A stretch of 64,000 nt of DNA from JBGSKV01 sp041740975 (GCA_041740975.1 JBGSKV010000038.1:25318-89317); one strand, 5' to 3'; numbered from the stretch's first letter, positions 49,252 to 57,736 are shown. Notes: generated by a model not told the origin, from the letters alone. A program made the numbers and translations.

Positions 49252-49629
49252 ATGTTTTTTGCAATTTCCAAGATTATTATCGAGGCTGACCAATCCACAC
49301 CGACTGACTTGAAGGAATTGACAAAACTTTGCCAGAAAGTTCAGGCCAAATTTAAATTCTGCGCTAAACCGCTCGCCCACACCGATGACAAACTCAGTTT
49401 TGCAGTTGCTCTTCTCGCTCCGAGCCGCAATGCCGCTCTCCAAAAGCTAGATGAGGTCATCAAAATGGCCGAGCAAAGTGGAATTGGACGAGTCGACAAT
49501 GAAATAAGCCTCGTCGATCACATTGATGCGTTTGAAGATGGTGACGAAGAAGAAGAACCGGCTGGAGATATAGCCACTGCGGTAGAAGCTTTCGACGAGC
49601 CCGACGACAAGTATAAACTGCGACATTAA
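49252..49629 (+). CDS. DUF503-like protein
   Basis: This is 125 residues. The first ~90 residues follow the layout of DUF503/YlxP: 'FAISKIIIEADQSTPTDLKELTKLCQKVQAKFKFC', then 'DDKLSFAVALLAPSRNAALQKLDEVIKMAEQ'. The C-terminus is an acidic tail not typical of YlxP. DUF503 genes often lie near rbfA and other translation genes; none are here. Function unknown. Confidence 0.65.
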   Translation: MFFAISKIIIEADQSTPTDLKELTKLCQKVQAKFKFCAKPLAHTDDKLSFAVALLAPSRNAALQKLDEVIKMAEQSGIGRVDNEISLVDHIDAFEDGDEEEEPAGDIATAVEAFDEPDDKYKLRH

Positions 49630-49638
49630 TCTAAATAG

Positions 49639-49763
49639 TTAAAAGTCGCGTACGCTTACGAGAGCAAGGAAGCGACCTGCCGAGCACTGGAGTTTACTCA
49701 TAGTAAATGAAGCGCGAAGGCGGGGAAGATGACGTAGCTATCGTAAGCGTACGCGACTTTTAA
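49639..49763. repeat. 125-bp inverted-repeat element between convergent genes
   Basis: Perfect 23-bp arms (49639-49661 and 49741-49763) flank about 79 bp that can fold further, including TTTAC-TCATA-GTAAA. The right arm contains the stop codon of the EAL gene; the left begins ten bases after the DUF503-like stop. It may be a mobile-type repeat and a bidirectional terminator. No flanking duplication is obvious. Confidence 0.8.
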
Positions 49764-51535
49764 GCGGCGCCTACGGCTGCTGGTAAGTTTGAGGATGTTT
49801 CGGAATCTTTTTCTTCTTGTAGTTTCAACTCAGATGCTTTCAAATTAAAATGTCCGAGGATTCCCGACGCTGACTCCGGACGATGCAGCAAGTAACCTTG
49901 GACATAGTCCACGTCCATACTCCGTAACACTTCGAGTTCGGCGATGGTTTCGACGCCTTCGGCGAGGACCTTGGCGCCTAGCTTCTTGCCTGCGTCAATA
50001 ACACCTTTCAGAAAACCCTTTTTAGAGCGTTCCAGGTTGATATTGCTGACAAGGCTTCGGTCTAACTTGATGATATCTGGTTCGAGTTGGATGATGCGGT
50101 CAAAACCAGCATAGCCCACACCAAAATCGTCGGCGGCGATACGCATATTCATGCGCTTCACTTCCGAGCGAATCTTAATCATGAGTTCAAAGTTATTGAT
50201 AGCTTCCGCTTCCGAAACTTCAAAAATGACATCGCGGCCACCACTCAGGATGTCGAGAAGTTTATCGAAGTTATAAAGGTTTCGAGGCAAAATATTAATC
50301 ATCAAAGCGCCTGGCAAGTCGCGCCCGAACTGCATCGCTTGGCGAATGCAAACTTGATCAAGTTCCAAATTAAATTTCACGGATTTCGCCAAAGAAAAAA
50401 GCACGTCTGGATTGATCGTTTCCATACGGAAAATTTTCTCGGCCGAAGGTTCGATAAATTTACGAGCTGCCACAACGTCTAAGCGAATCAGTGATTCAAA
50501 CCCAAGCACGGACGAATGCAAGACCGATATGTTTGCGACTCCGCCGCCTTCGAGGTGTTCTGTTTTGATTTTGGAGATTTCGAAGAAACCTTGAAATTTG
50601 GGAATCAGCATTTCCGGTTGTTGCACGACGGCCTGAATAAACTCGCGACGGCGGTTTTCAACTCGCTTACCTTGGATATGGGCGTTCTCTTTTGAAATCT
50701 CGAGAGACTTTTGCAAATTGATATTGTCATCGATGCACATATTGTAAACGGCGGTGGCGTAGCCAACAGTAATGAGCGGCATGTTTTGGATGGGAATGGG
50801 TTGCTTGCTGTCGGGCAAATAAATGATGTTCCAGAGTTCGGCCTGAAGTTTAAAGCAAAGGTCATTTGCCAAGGTCTCTAACTTGCCGGGTGTCGAGTAG
50901 ACGGTTAAAAGCTTTTTCGGTAGTACCAAATAATACAAATTGGAATCATTATCCGAGCGAAACAAATGCCCTTCTGGCAGTAGATTTTCACTTTGGCAGA
51001 CCGACGAAATCACCTTTCGGAACTGCGTCATCGCCCGTTCATGGGCAGCTTTGCCATAGGACGTTTCGATTTTATTGAGAAGTGAGCCATCGATACGAAG
51101 ATACTGCATAAATTTTTGTTCGCGAATAAGATCTTTCACGAAACGTTCATCGAAACTAGGAATAAAATTTTCTTGACCAAAGACGGGAGCAAGCCAACCC
51201 AAGACTGTGCTCGCTACAGAATCGACATCCATACCTCTTATGTGCGAGAAGGTCACACCGCGGAGATGGTTTAAATATTTTGGTTTGAGTTCGCAGTTCA
51301 TAAGAACAAGGACTGGGATTCGACGTGCGACGTTGGTGATGACATCGGACCAAAGTTGATTGTGAATGCCCGGGCTGTTTCTTTCCACCACAAGCGCTTT
51401 GACGCGACGGTCGTAAAAATAATTCAAACCATTGGGACCGGATCCAGATGCATTGGCGATATTGACGCCTAACGCATTGAGTTGGTCGGTGACTTTAGCG
51501 AGAAGCTCTTTATCTTGAATCTGAAGACAAATCAC
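49760..51535 (-). CDS. EAL-domain c-di-GMP phosphodiesterase-like protein
   Basis: This 591-residue cytoplasmic protein starts at GTG. It begins with a receiver-like fold lacking the phospho-Asp pattern (residues 1-115) and has a middle segment that may be a degenerate GGDEF domain (no GGDEF motif). The EAL domain covers about residues 325-570, with 'LGFESLIRLD' (ESL for EAL, Glu kept), 'DVIFEVSEAE', 'AADDFGVGYAGFDRI', 'IIKLDRSLV' and 'LAEGVETIAELEVL', so the catalytic residues are mostly intact. It should hydrolyse c-di-GMP. The tail is a polar, alanine-ending extension. Confidence 0.9.
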   Translation of the reverse strand: MICLQIQDKELLAKVTDQLNALGVNIANASGSGPNGLNYFYDRRVKALVVERNSPGIHNQLWSDVITNVARRIPVLVLMNCELKPKYLNHLRGVTFSHIRGMDVDSVASTVLGWLAPVFGQENFIPSFDERFVKDLIREQKFMQYLRIDGSLLNKIETSYGKAAHERAMTQFRKVISSVCQSENLLPEGHLFRSDNDSNLYYLVLPKKLLTVYSTPGKLETLANDLCFKLQAELWNIIYLPDSKQPIPIQNMPLITVGYATAVYNMCIDDNINLQKSLEISKENAHIQGKRVENRRREFIQAVVQQPEMLIPKFQGFFEISKIKTEHLEGGGVANISVLHSSVLGFESLIRLDVVAARKFIEPSAEKIFRMETINPDVLFSLAKSVKFNLELDQVCIRQAMQFGRDLPGALMINILPRNLYNFDKLLDILSGGRDVIFEVSEAEAINNFELMIKIRSEVKRMNMRIAADDFGVGYAGFDRIIQLEPDIIKLDRSLVSNINLERSKKGFLKGVIDAGKKLGAKVLAEGVETIAELEVLRSMDVDYVQGYLLHRPESASGILGHFNLKASELKLQEEKDSETSSNLPAAVGAA

Positions 51536-51610
51536 GAGGCATATCCAATGTTAAGTATGCAATCGTATCGGTCGGATACAGGAATTTATTGAGGACTTAT
51601 GTGAGATCTT

Positions 51611-51633
51611 TCATCCACAACGTATGTGGATAA
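51611..51633. promoter_or_regulatory. Inverted pair of DnaA boxes
   Basis: TCATCCACA (51611-51619; one mismatch to TTATCCACA) faces TGTGGATAA (51625-51633), the exact complement of a consensus box, with a 5-base spacer. It lies in the promoter region of the divergent EAL and Pta genes. It may bind DnaA for regulation. Confidence 0.55.
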
Positions 51634-51751
51634 CCACTAAGTCAGTATTTTAAATAAGTTGCGGGACAACATGTGTGACTTTTTGATTATTTTTGAAACA
51701 TGCGGATATCTTTGCTTTTCACGACCTATATTAGTGGGTTAGCATGGGGCC

Positions 51752-52747
51752 ATGCTAGATTTTGCTCAACACATCCAGGACGTCTGTCGCAGCTCTCCCC
51801 GCTCTTTGGCCCTCCCCGAATCTGGGGACGAAAGAACATTAAAGGCCGCCCATCTGTTATTGAAGAAAGAACTCGTTCACTCGATTTTACTATTTGGTTC
51901 ACCAGATTTAGTGCGTCGCAAAGCACAAGACATAGGCCATCCACTAGAAAAGTTTAGTCGCAAAATTCATTGGGCCGCGGAAGACTCGTCTCTTCCCAAA
52001 AACTTTTCAAAATGGTTAGACCAAAACTACAAAACAAAAAGCACGACTCCTGATCTGGAAAAGAAACAGATCTCTGAGAACCCACTTTATCAAGCTGGAT
52101 ATTGTTTAAAACAAAACCAAGTGCAAGCCGCGGTCGCTGGTGCAGAGGCCACGACCGCGGACGTGATCCGGGCCGCACTCAAAACGGTCGGACTACTTAC
52201 CAATGTTGACGTGATCAGTGGTTCCTTTCTATTTGCTAAGAAAGGTCACGCACCTTTTCTTTTTGCGGACTGTGCGGTCGTGGTCACACCTACTTCGGAA
52301 CAGTTGAGCCAGATTGCGGCCTCGACTGCTGAGACTTGGAAAAAATTAATGGGTTCTTTCGGTCCTGCTCATGTCGCCTTTCTTTCTTTTTCCACAAATG
52401 GTTCCGCTCGACATGCCGAAGTCGAAAAAATCCAGCAGGCTACTGCGCATTTCAAAAAGGCTTTTCCGGGCGTGCCTTGTGACGGGGAGCTGCAGTTTGA
52501 TGCGGCCCTACATGAGGGAATCGCAAAAAGGAAAGGGATCGATTCGGGTTTAGCCGGATCTTATAACTGCTTTGTCTTTCCCGATTTGAATTCTGGCAAT
52601 ATTTCTTACAAAATCACCCAACACCTTGGCGGTTATGAAGCTTACGGCCCCATCCTGCAGGGCCTGGCTAAGCCCTATTCCGACTTATCCCGCGGCGCCT
52701 CCGTCGAAGACATTGTGATGACCAGCTGCCTCACCCTTCTTCGGTAA
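51752..52747 (+). CDS. pta: Phosphate acetyltransferase (Pta)
   Basis: This is 331 residues, the short single-domain Pta. It swaps acetyl between CoA and phosphate. Motifs in order: 'LALPESGDERTLKAA', 'NPLYQAGYCLKQNQVQAAVAGAEATTADVIRAAL', 'DVISGSFLF', 'FADCAVVVTPTSEQL' and a C-terminal 'GGYEAYGPILQGLAKPYSDLSRGASVEDIV'. No ack gene is adjacent. Its stop codon TAA lies inside the palindrome at 52740-52849. The start site is poorly marked. Confidence 0.9.
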   Translation: MLDFAQHIQDVCRSSPRSLALPESGDERTLKAAHLLLKKELVHSILLFGSPDLVRRKAQDIGHPLEKFSRKIHWAAEDSSLPKNFSKWLDQNYKTKSTTPDLEKKQISENPLYQAGYCLKQNQVQAAVAGAEATTADVIRAALKTVGLLTNVDVISGSFLFAKKGHAPFLFADCAVVVTPTSEQLSQIAASTAETWKKLMGSFGPAHVAFLSFSTNGSARHAEVEKIQQATAHFKKAFPGVPCDGELQFDAALHEGIAKRKGIDSGLAGSYNCFVFPDLNSGNISYKITQHLGGYEAYGPILQGLAKPYSDLSRGASVEDIVMTSCLTLLR

Positions 52748-52849
52748 TTCGGGGACACATAACTAAATTGTTCAATGAAGAATCATTTTAGTCTTTGTTA
52801 AAATGATTCTTCATTGAACAATTTAGTTATGTGTCCCCGAATTACCGAA
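52740..52849. terminator. 110-bp palindrome sharing arms with the 19.5-kb element
   Basis: Arms 52740-52790 and 52799-52849 (51 bp) pair perfectly around an 8-base loop. The outer 32 nt of each arm equal those of the palindrome at 19482-19597, while the inner 19 nt are unrelated. It begins at the 3' end of pta and includes its stop codon. It would form a very stable hairpin in transcripts from either side. Confidence 0.85.
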
Positions 52850-52929
52850 ATCCAATTGTCTTTCCTTTTTTCCTGTGAGACTCTGACCACAGAATCTTCT
52901 TCTTAAACTATTTTTAAAGTGAGTAAGTC

Positions 52930-54273
52930 ATGGAAAGACTTTTGTTCGTTGCGTTCGCAACGGGATTGCTTGTGGGTTGCGGGAACTATGACAACGACGT
53001 CAGAAAGCCCGTTTTGGTTCAACTTCCAGCGAGTGCTCTGAAGGAGTACTCAGATACATTACACGCCGCTTCATTTAACCTAGATCACAAACGCAGTCAG
53101 CAAACGGTGCAGGGATATTTGTCACCTGTCGCTCTCGCCAATTTGCCAGAAAGGCTTCACAGTCAAATCGAAGAAATCACCGATGAGGGTCAAACGTCCC
53201 CCCTGGAAGGCTATCATGACTACGAAGCTTTGACGGCGGAACTCGAAAACATCACAAGAACCTATGGCAACATTGCGACCCTGAAAACAGCCGGTCAAAG
53301 CGTCGATGGCCGCGAGTTATGGTATGTAAAAATTTCGGATAAACCCACTGCCGACGAAGCGGAACCTAAGTTTCTTTACATTGCCAATATGCATGGAAAT
53401 GAAACGGCTGGACGCGAGTTGATGATTTACCTTATCCGAAACATCACTGAAAAATATGCGACCGATGCTTCCGTCAAAAATCTGGTCGATCACGCCCAAA
53501 TTTACATTATGCCTTCCATGAATCCGGATGGTTTCGAAGCTGGCCAACGGGGCAACGCCAACTATGTGGACCTGAACCGAGACTTTCCGGATTTCAGTAG
53601 TGATCCCGATATGAATTTTTCCAGTCGTCAGCCGGAAACACAAGCGATCATGACTTTGCATGAGCAGAATCACTTCGCGCTCGCCATAAATTATCATGGT
53701 GGTGCGGTGTGCTTTAATCTGCCTTGGGATACGACTCCGAATCGCACACGTACGGAGCGATTTGGTGACGATGCTGTGATTAGCACTTACGGTGCGGCAT
53801 ACGCTAGATCCAACCCTACGATGTACGCCAGTAGTGAGTTCAGAGATGGTTTAACTTATGGGTACGAATGGTACGAAGTCGATGGCGGCATGCAAGACTT
53901 TGCAAACTATTACCACCAGTCGATCCATGCCACTGTCGAACTTTCCAATACTAAGTATCCAGACGCAAGTCGCTTACAAGGAATTTGGGACGAAAATACG
54001 ACATCGATCATGGACTTTTTGAAAAGCGGTTTGACCGGCGTCCATATCAAAGTGACAAACGACGAGGACCAAACCCTTCAGAACGTTAAGATTGAGCTCG
54101 AAAGTAGCACCCGCCCACTTAGTTACAAAAGTGGGCAATTGTCACGCTTGAGTTTAACTGGAACGCAAAAAGTTAAGGTTTCTGCGCCGGGTTTCAAGTC
54201 CAAGGAACTACAGTTGGACGCTACGACTTTTGATGGTAGCTTTACCCCTGTACAGTTAGAAGCTGCGAAGTAA
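52930..54273 (+). CDS. M14 zinc carboxypeptidase lipoprotein
   Basis: This 447-residue lipoprotein ('GLLVGC', Cys near 17) has an M14 catalytic domain: zinc ligands in 'NMHGNETAGRE' (His155, Glu158) and 'INYHGG' (His256), substrate Arg in 'DLNRDFP' (near 217) and catalytic Glu in 'ATVELSN' (near 337). The last ~85 residues form a carboxypeptidase-regulatory-like beta domain ('VHIKVTNDEDQTLQNVKIEL'). It cleaves C-terminal residues from peptides or peptidoglycan at the cell surface. The stop codon TAA is followed by TTCGGGGA, the edge of the long palindromes. Confidence 0.92.
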   Translation: MERLLFVAFATGLLVGCGNYDNDVRKPVLVQLPASALKEYSDTLHAASFNLDHKRSQQTVQGYLSPVALANLPERLHSQIEEITDEGQTSPLEGYHDYEALTAELENITRTYGNIATLKTAGQSVDGRELWYVKISDKPTADEAEPKFLYIANMHGNETAGRELMIYLIRNITEKYATDASVKNLVDHAQIYIMPSMNPDGFEAGQRGNANYVDLNRDFPDFSSDPDMNFSSRQPETQAIMTLHEQNHFALAINYHGGAVCFNLPWDTTPNRTRTERFGDDAVISTYGAAYARSNPTMYASSEFRDGLTYGYEWYEVDGGMQDFANYYHQSIHATVELSNTKYPDASRLQGIWDENTTSIMDFLKSGLTGVHIKVTNDEDQTLQNVKIELESSTRPLSYKSGQLSRLSLTGTQKVKVSAPGFKSKELQLDATTFDGSFTPVQLEAAK

Positions 54274-54300
54274 TTCGGGGATGCTTGTAGGAGATCCCCA
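54271..54300. repeat. Short relic of the stop-codon palindrome
   Basis: TAATTCGGGGAT at the stop codon matches the outer edge of the two long palindromes, then GGGGAT/ATCCCC (54277-54298) form a short hairpin around 11 bases. The rest of the shared arm is absent. Confidence 0.5.
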
Positions 54301-54316
54301 GCCGGGAGATCGCAAC

Positions 54317-55111
54317 ATGCAAACCTACTTAAATCTTATGCGCAAAGTCTTGGAAGAAGGCATCGAAAAGGCGGATCGTACCGGCACTGGTACCCTGAGT
54401 TTATTTGGTTACCAGATGCGTTTTGACCTCAACGAGGGCTTTCCCCTTGTCACCACAAAAAAATGCCATATGAAATCGATCCTGCACGAACTTCTTTGGT
54501 TCTTAAGTGGGGACACCAATATTCGATACCTCAAAGAGAATGGTGTTTCGATATGGGACGAATGGGCAGACGAGCAAGGTGACCTTGGCCGAGTGTACGG
54601 GGCGCAGTGGCGCGACTGGCAAAACTCGCGCGGCGAAAGCATCGATCAGATCGCAAATGTGATCCGTGACCTTAAGACCAATCCCGATTCACGCCGGCAC
54701 ATCGTGGTGGCCTTCAATCCAGGCGAACTCGACCAAATGGCATTGCCACCCTGCCATGCTTTCTTTCAGTTTTATGTTGCCAAGGGACGATTGTCCTGCC
54801 AACTCTATCAGCGCAGTGCCGACATTTTCTTAGGCGTTCCCTTCAATATTGCTAGTTATGCCGCACTAACGATGATGATGGCGCAGGTTTGCGGATATGA
54901 GCCAGGGGATTTTGTCCACACTCTGGGGGATGCGCATCTCTATACGAATCACCTGGAACAGGCCAAACTTCAGCTCAGCCGAGAACCGAAGCCTTTGCCT
55001 CGGCTCCGCCTAAATCCGGAAAAACGCGATATTTTCGATTTTGAGTTTAGTGATTTTACGCTTGAAAACTACGACCCGCATCCGGCCATCAAAGGAAAGG
55101 TAGCTGTGTGA
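54317..55111 (+). CDS. thyA: Thymidylate synthase
   Basis: This is 264 residues from ATG 54317, preceded by GGGAG eight bases away; the ATG at 54281 is not used. All ThyA landmarks are present: 'DRTGTGTLSLFGYQMRFDL', catalytic Cys146 in 'LPPCHAFFQFYV', 'QLYQRSADIFLGVPFNIASYA' and 'GDAHLYTNHLEQ'. The length equals the E. coli protein. It makes dTMP using methylene-tetrahydrofolate and is followed by folA, which regenerates the cofactor. Confidence 0.98.
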   Translation: MQTYLNLMRKVLEEGIEKADRTGTGTLSLFGYQMRFDLNEGFPLVTTKKCHMKSILHELLWFLSGDTNIRYLKENGVSIWDEWADEQGDLGRVYGAQWRDWQNSRGESIDQIANVIRDLKTNPDSRRHIVVAFNPGELDQMALPPCHAFFQFYVAKGRLSCQLYQRSADIFLGVPFNIASYAALTMMMAQVCGYEPGDFVHTLGDAHLYTNHLEQAKLQLSREPKPLPRLRLNPEKRDIFDFEFSDFTLENYDPHPAIKGKVAV

Positions 55112-55596
55112 TTGTTTCGCATATTGTTGCCAGATCTGAGAACCATGCTATCGGCCTTGAGGGCCAGATCCCTTGGAAGATTTCGGCTGATCTGAAATAT
55201 TTTAAGTCCGTAACCACCGGGCACCACGTCATCATGGGCCGCAAAACTTATGAGTCCATTGGCAAACCTCTGCCTGGACGTATGAACATAGTGATTTCGT
55301 CGAAGCTAAAGCTGGACGAAGAAAACGCGAAGTCGTTTGACGACCTCATCGCGGCACTAGCGTATTGCCGAGAACATCCTTATCAAAATAAAAACGAAAT
55401 TTTTATCATTGGTGGCGGTCAGATTTATGCCGCAACCGCATCGATTACTCAAAAAATTTATTTAACGGAAGTGCACGCCAATATTAAGGGTGACACTTTT
55501 TACGAAATTCCCGACGAAGAATCCTTCCGTGAAGTCAGCCGACAAGATCATGAAGGTTATCCAAGCTATTCGTTCGTGGTGTATCAAAAAAATTAA
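55108..55596 (+). CDS. folA: Dihydrofolate reductase
   Basis: This is 162 residues from GTG 55108, overlapping the thyA stop by 4 bp. Signature parts: 'SENHAIGLEGQIPWKISADLKYFK', 'GHHVIMGRKTYESIGKPLPGRMNIV' and 'IFIIGGGQIYAAT', with active-site acidic residue in the 'W-K-I-S-A-D-L' helix. It reduces dihydrofolate for the ThyA cycle. The classic thyA-folA pairing supports both calls. Confidence 0.97.
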   Translation: MIVSHIVARSENHAIGLEGQIPWKISADLKYFKSVTTGHHVIMGRKTYESIGKPLPGRMNIVISSKLKLDEENAKSFDDLIAALAYCREHPYQNKNEIFIIGGGQIYAATASITQKIYLTEVHANIKGDTFYEIPDEESFREVSRQDHEGYPSYSFVVYQKN

Positions 55597-55639
55597 GAAC
55601 AGTACGTCACTCCTAATTATATAACCGGGATATTTTCAA

Positions 55640-56302
55640 GTGGCTATCGAGGAAAAATCAAAACCAACACTTAAAGGCCAACGCTTCGGCAAACTTTTTT
55701 GGCCATATATAATCTTCTTTGTTATTGGAGCGGTCGTTCAGGTTTTGGACGGAATAAAAACACAGGGTCCTGTTTACAATGGTATATTGCTGACCCTGGT
55801 TCTCTGGACTTTATGGTCTATAGCTCTCATTTGTTATCAAATCAAAATTGGATACGCATTCCATGTCCAGACATGGCTTGCAACTCATAGCCGCGTGCAT
55901 GAACCCAAATTATTCTGGAAGAGTATTATAAGCGAGCTGGGTGCTGTAGCTTTATTAATTTTTTTATCTTATGATTTGGCGCGTAAAGCTGGGTTTGACT
56001 CTTTTTCCATTAAAACCGAGGAAATCATCCCGATGGTGACGATTTGGATGTTACTTCTCGTACCGACCAGTTTGTTTTTCAAAGCGCTAAGCACCTTTAA
56101 AAATCCAGAGAATATTGATCTTACAGACTCGGACAGCACTCATTCGGATGCATCCCCGACTATGATTCGGGCCATGAGCATTATTTTTATGATTTTTGCC
56201 TGCGTATTTCTTGCTGTAGTGCTGATGAATCTTAAGAATGGGACTTTGAAATTCAAAGGAAAAGAATATAGCTTCAAAGCTATGCTGCCCTTTAACCAGT
56301 AG
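55640..56302 (+). CDS. Hypothetical membrane protein
   Basis: This is 220 residues starting at GTG. It has five hydrophobic segments, near residues 20-40, 47-67, 92-110, 128-148 and 178-198, and a short polar end. The loop after the second segment contains 'QIKIGYAFHVQTWLATHSRV'. No family recognised. Its stop is adjacent to the stop of the convergent prepilin gene. Confidence 0.65.
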   Translation: MAIEEKSKPTLKGQRFGKLFWPYIIFFVIGAVVQVLDGIKTQGPVYNGILLTLVLWTLWSIALICYQIKIGYAFHVQTWLATHSRVHEPKLFWKSIISELGAVALLIFLSYDLARKAGFDSFSIKTEEIIPMVTIWMLLLVPTSLFFKALSTFKNPENIDLTDSDSTHSDASPTMIRAMSIIFMIFACVFLAVVLMNLKNGTLKFKGKEYSFKAMLPFNQ

Positions 56303-56896
56303 TTAAGGCGAACGTTTCGGATCGAAACAATCCTTAATGGCATCTTGATTTTCAAGATTCGTAATGACTTCATTCGTCATGGTTAGACGGTCTAAATAAT
56401 ACACTTTATAAAAAGATCGATCGAGCGGGGGTTTGCAAAAACGTGTTGGTGGACCATCTCGGTTGCCGGTTCGACTGGTATAGCCGCTTCCTTGAATATA
56501 ACTACTATGTGCTTCCAAAATGGGTCCGGCGCCTGAGACAATAGAGAATGAGTAGTTATAGTAAGATTTGTCGCAGTCGGTAGTGGAAAATCCTAAAGAG
56601 TTAGGTTCACAACGCGTTGTCCCAACGCCACCACTCGATCCATTGCCGTAATGAAATATTGTGACGCTTCCATCTGTTACAACACCAGGTTTTGTGCAGT
56701 TTGTGGGATGATCATCGCAATACGCTTTTCCGAGAGTATTTATTACATTCAAATTGTTTAGCGCCCCCGCTCGTGCGGCCCGGACCCTCATCATTGCAGT
56801 TGAGGGGATGGAAATTGCAATGAGAAGACCCATGATGGAGATAACAATCATGAGTTCAATCAATGAAAATCCACTTTCACTCTTTGTTAGCCGCAT
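56303..56896 (-). CDS. Type IV/type II (pseudo)pilin
   Basis: This 197-residue prepilin has a short basic leader and a class III signal 'ESGFSLIELMIVISIMGLLI' with Glu at +5 of the mature protein. A globular Cys-containing part follows. Such proteins form type IV pili or type II secretion pseudopili after PilD cleavage. No other pil/gsp genes are here, so it is an orphan; the nearest relative in the window is the GspC-like gene, 30 kb away. Confidence 0.85.
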   Translation of the reverse strand: MRLTKSESGFSLIELMIVISIMGLLIAISIPSTAMMRVRAARAGALNNLNVINTLGKAYCDDHPTNCTKPGVVTDGSVTIFHYGNGSSGGVGTTRCEPNSLGFSTTDCDKSYYNYSFSIVSGAGPILEAHSSYIQGSGYTSRTGNRDGPPTRFCKPPLDRSFYKVYYLDRLTMTNEVITNLENQDAIKDCFDPKRSP

Positions 56897-56912
56897 ACAC
56901 CACCTAAAAATA

Positions 56913-56951
56913 GTGGGGACAGTCGGGGGACTGTCCCCCGACTGTCCCCAC
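56913..56951. repeat. 39-bp GGGGACAGTC palindrome
   Basis: 18-bp perfect arms (56913-56930 and 56934-56951) pair around CTG. The unit GGGGACAGTC and its complement recur within it. Similar GGGGACAGTCCCC palindromes are known as REP-like elements linked to RAYT transposases in Proteobacteria, which is an analogy, not a match shown here. It lies just upstream of the prepilin gene. Confidence 0.8.
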
Positions 56952-56954
56952 GAA

Positions 56955-56990
56955 AAAACCCGCTTAAATCTTGCGAAATAAGCGGGTTTT
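56955..56990 (-). terminator. Intrinsic terminator after the HU gene
   Basis: Arms 56955-56966 and 56979-56990 (AAAACCCGCTTA/TAAGCGGGTTTT) pair around a 12-base loop, and on the minus strand the stem ends in a T-rich tail. It closes the HU transcript, 42 bp after the stop. Confidence 0.85.
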
Positions 56991-57031
56991 AGTTCTATCG
57001 AAAAAGATCGATATGACTTAATCAGTTAAGA

Positions 57032-57457
57032 TTAAACCATGTCTTTCAATTTTTTCAACGGACGAACTTTAACGACGTTACGAGCAGGTTTTGCTTTAAA
57101 CATCATCTCTTCACCAGTAAAAGGGTTGATACCTTTACGGGCTTTAGTAGCTGGCTTGCGCTTAACAGTGATTTTCATCAAGTTAGGAACAGTGAAAGCT
57201 TTTGGTCCACGTGGGCTCATGTCCGCGCGAATCACTTTCTCGAGTGTGTCAAACACTTGAGCGATTTGACGACGGCTACAGCCAGTGTCTTCACAAATTA
57301 GGCTGTAAATTTGGCCTTTTGTTCTTGGCTTAGTTGCTGCAGCAACTTTCAAAGCGCCTAAAGTAACTTCAGGTTTCTTTGCTGCAGTTTTTGCAGTTGC
57401 CGTTTTAGCTTTAGTAGCTTTCTTCTTAGTAGTGCCTTTTTTCTTCTTCTTAGCCAT
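57032..57457 (-). CDS. HU-family DNA-binding protein with lysine-rich N-tail
   Basis: This is 141 residues from ATG 57457 (GGGAGA six bases away; a start at 57478 is unlikely). The first ~35 residues are Lys/Ala/Thr repeats as in histone H1-like tails. The HU body follows: 'GQIYSLICEDTGCSRRQIAQVFDTLEKVI' and the arm/saddle 'KAFTVPNLMKITVKRKPATKARKGINPFTGEEM', with the conserved 'RxGxNPxTG'. It packs and bends DNA. Confidence 0.93.
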   Translation of the reverse strand: MAKKKKKGTTKKKATKAKTATAKTAAKKPEVTLGALKVAAATKPRTKGQIYSLICEDTGCSRRQIAQVFDTLEKVIRADMSPRGPKAFTVPNLMKITVKRKPATKARKGINPFTGEEMMFKAKPARNVVKVRPLKKLKDMV

Positions 57458-57736
57458 TAAAATTCTCCCTACGATCATAGTTTAAAAGTAACATTTGAGA
57501 AGCATACGAGATAATTTTGACCCTGACAAGTTTTTAATATTCGAAAACCCTATATTTATAGGCCAAACTAACCAATCCCGAAAATGACATTTTTCTCTCT
57601 CGAATCCGAGCCAGCAAAATAGGTCAAAAGCGCTGATATACAAGCGTTTGCGAGCCTTTGCGCCTCTATTTCACTTGCTAATCTGGGCGAAGTTGGTTTT
57701 AATGACTCGCAAAGACGGCTTTATTTAAGGACAAAA

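Noticed and set aside
51611..51633. Possible replication origin at the DnaA-box pair.
   Set aside because: Only two boxes, no further cluster and no dnaA/dnaN genes nearby.
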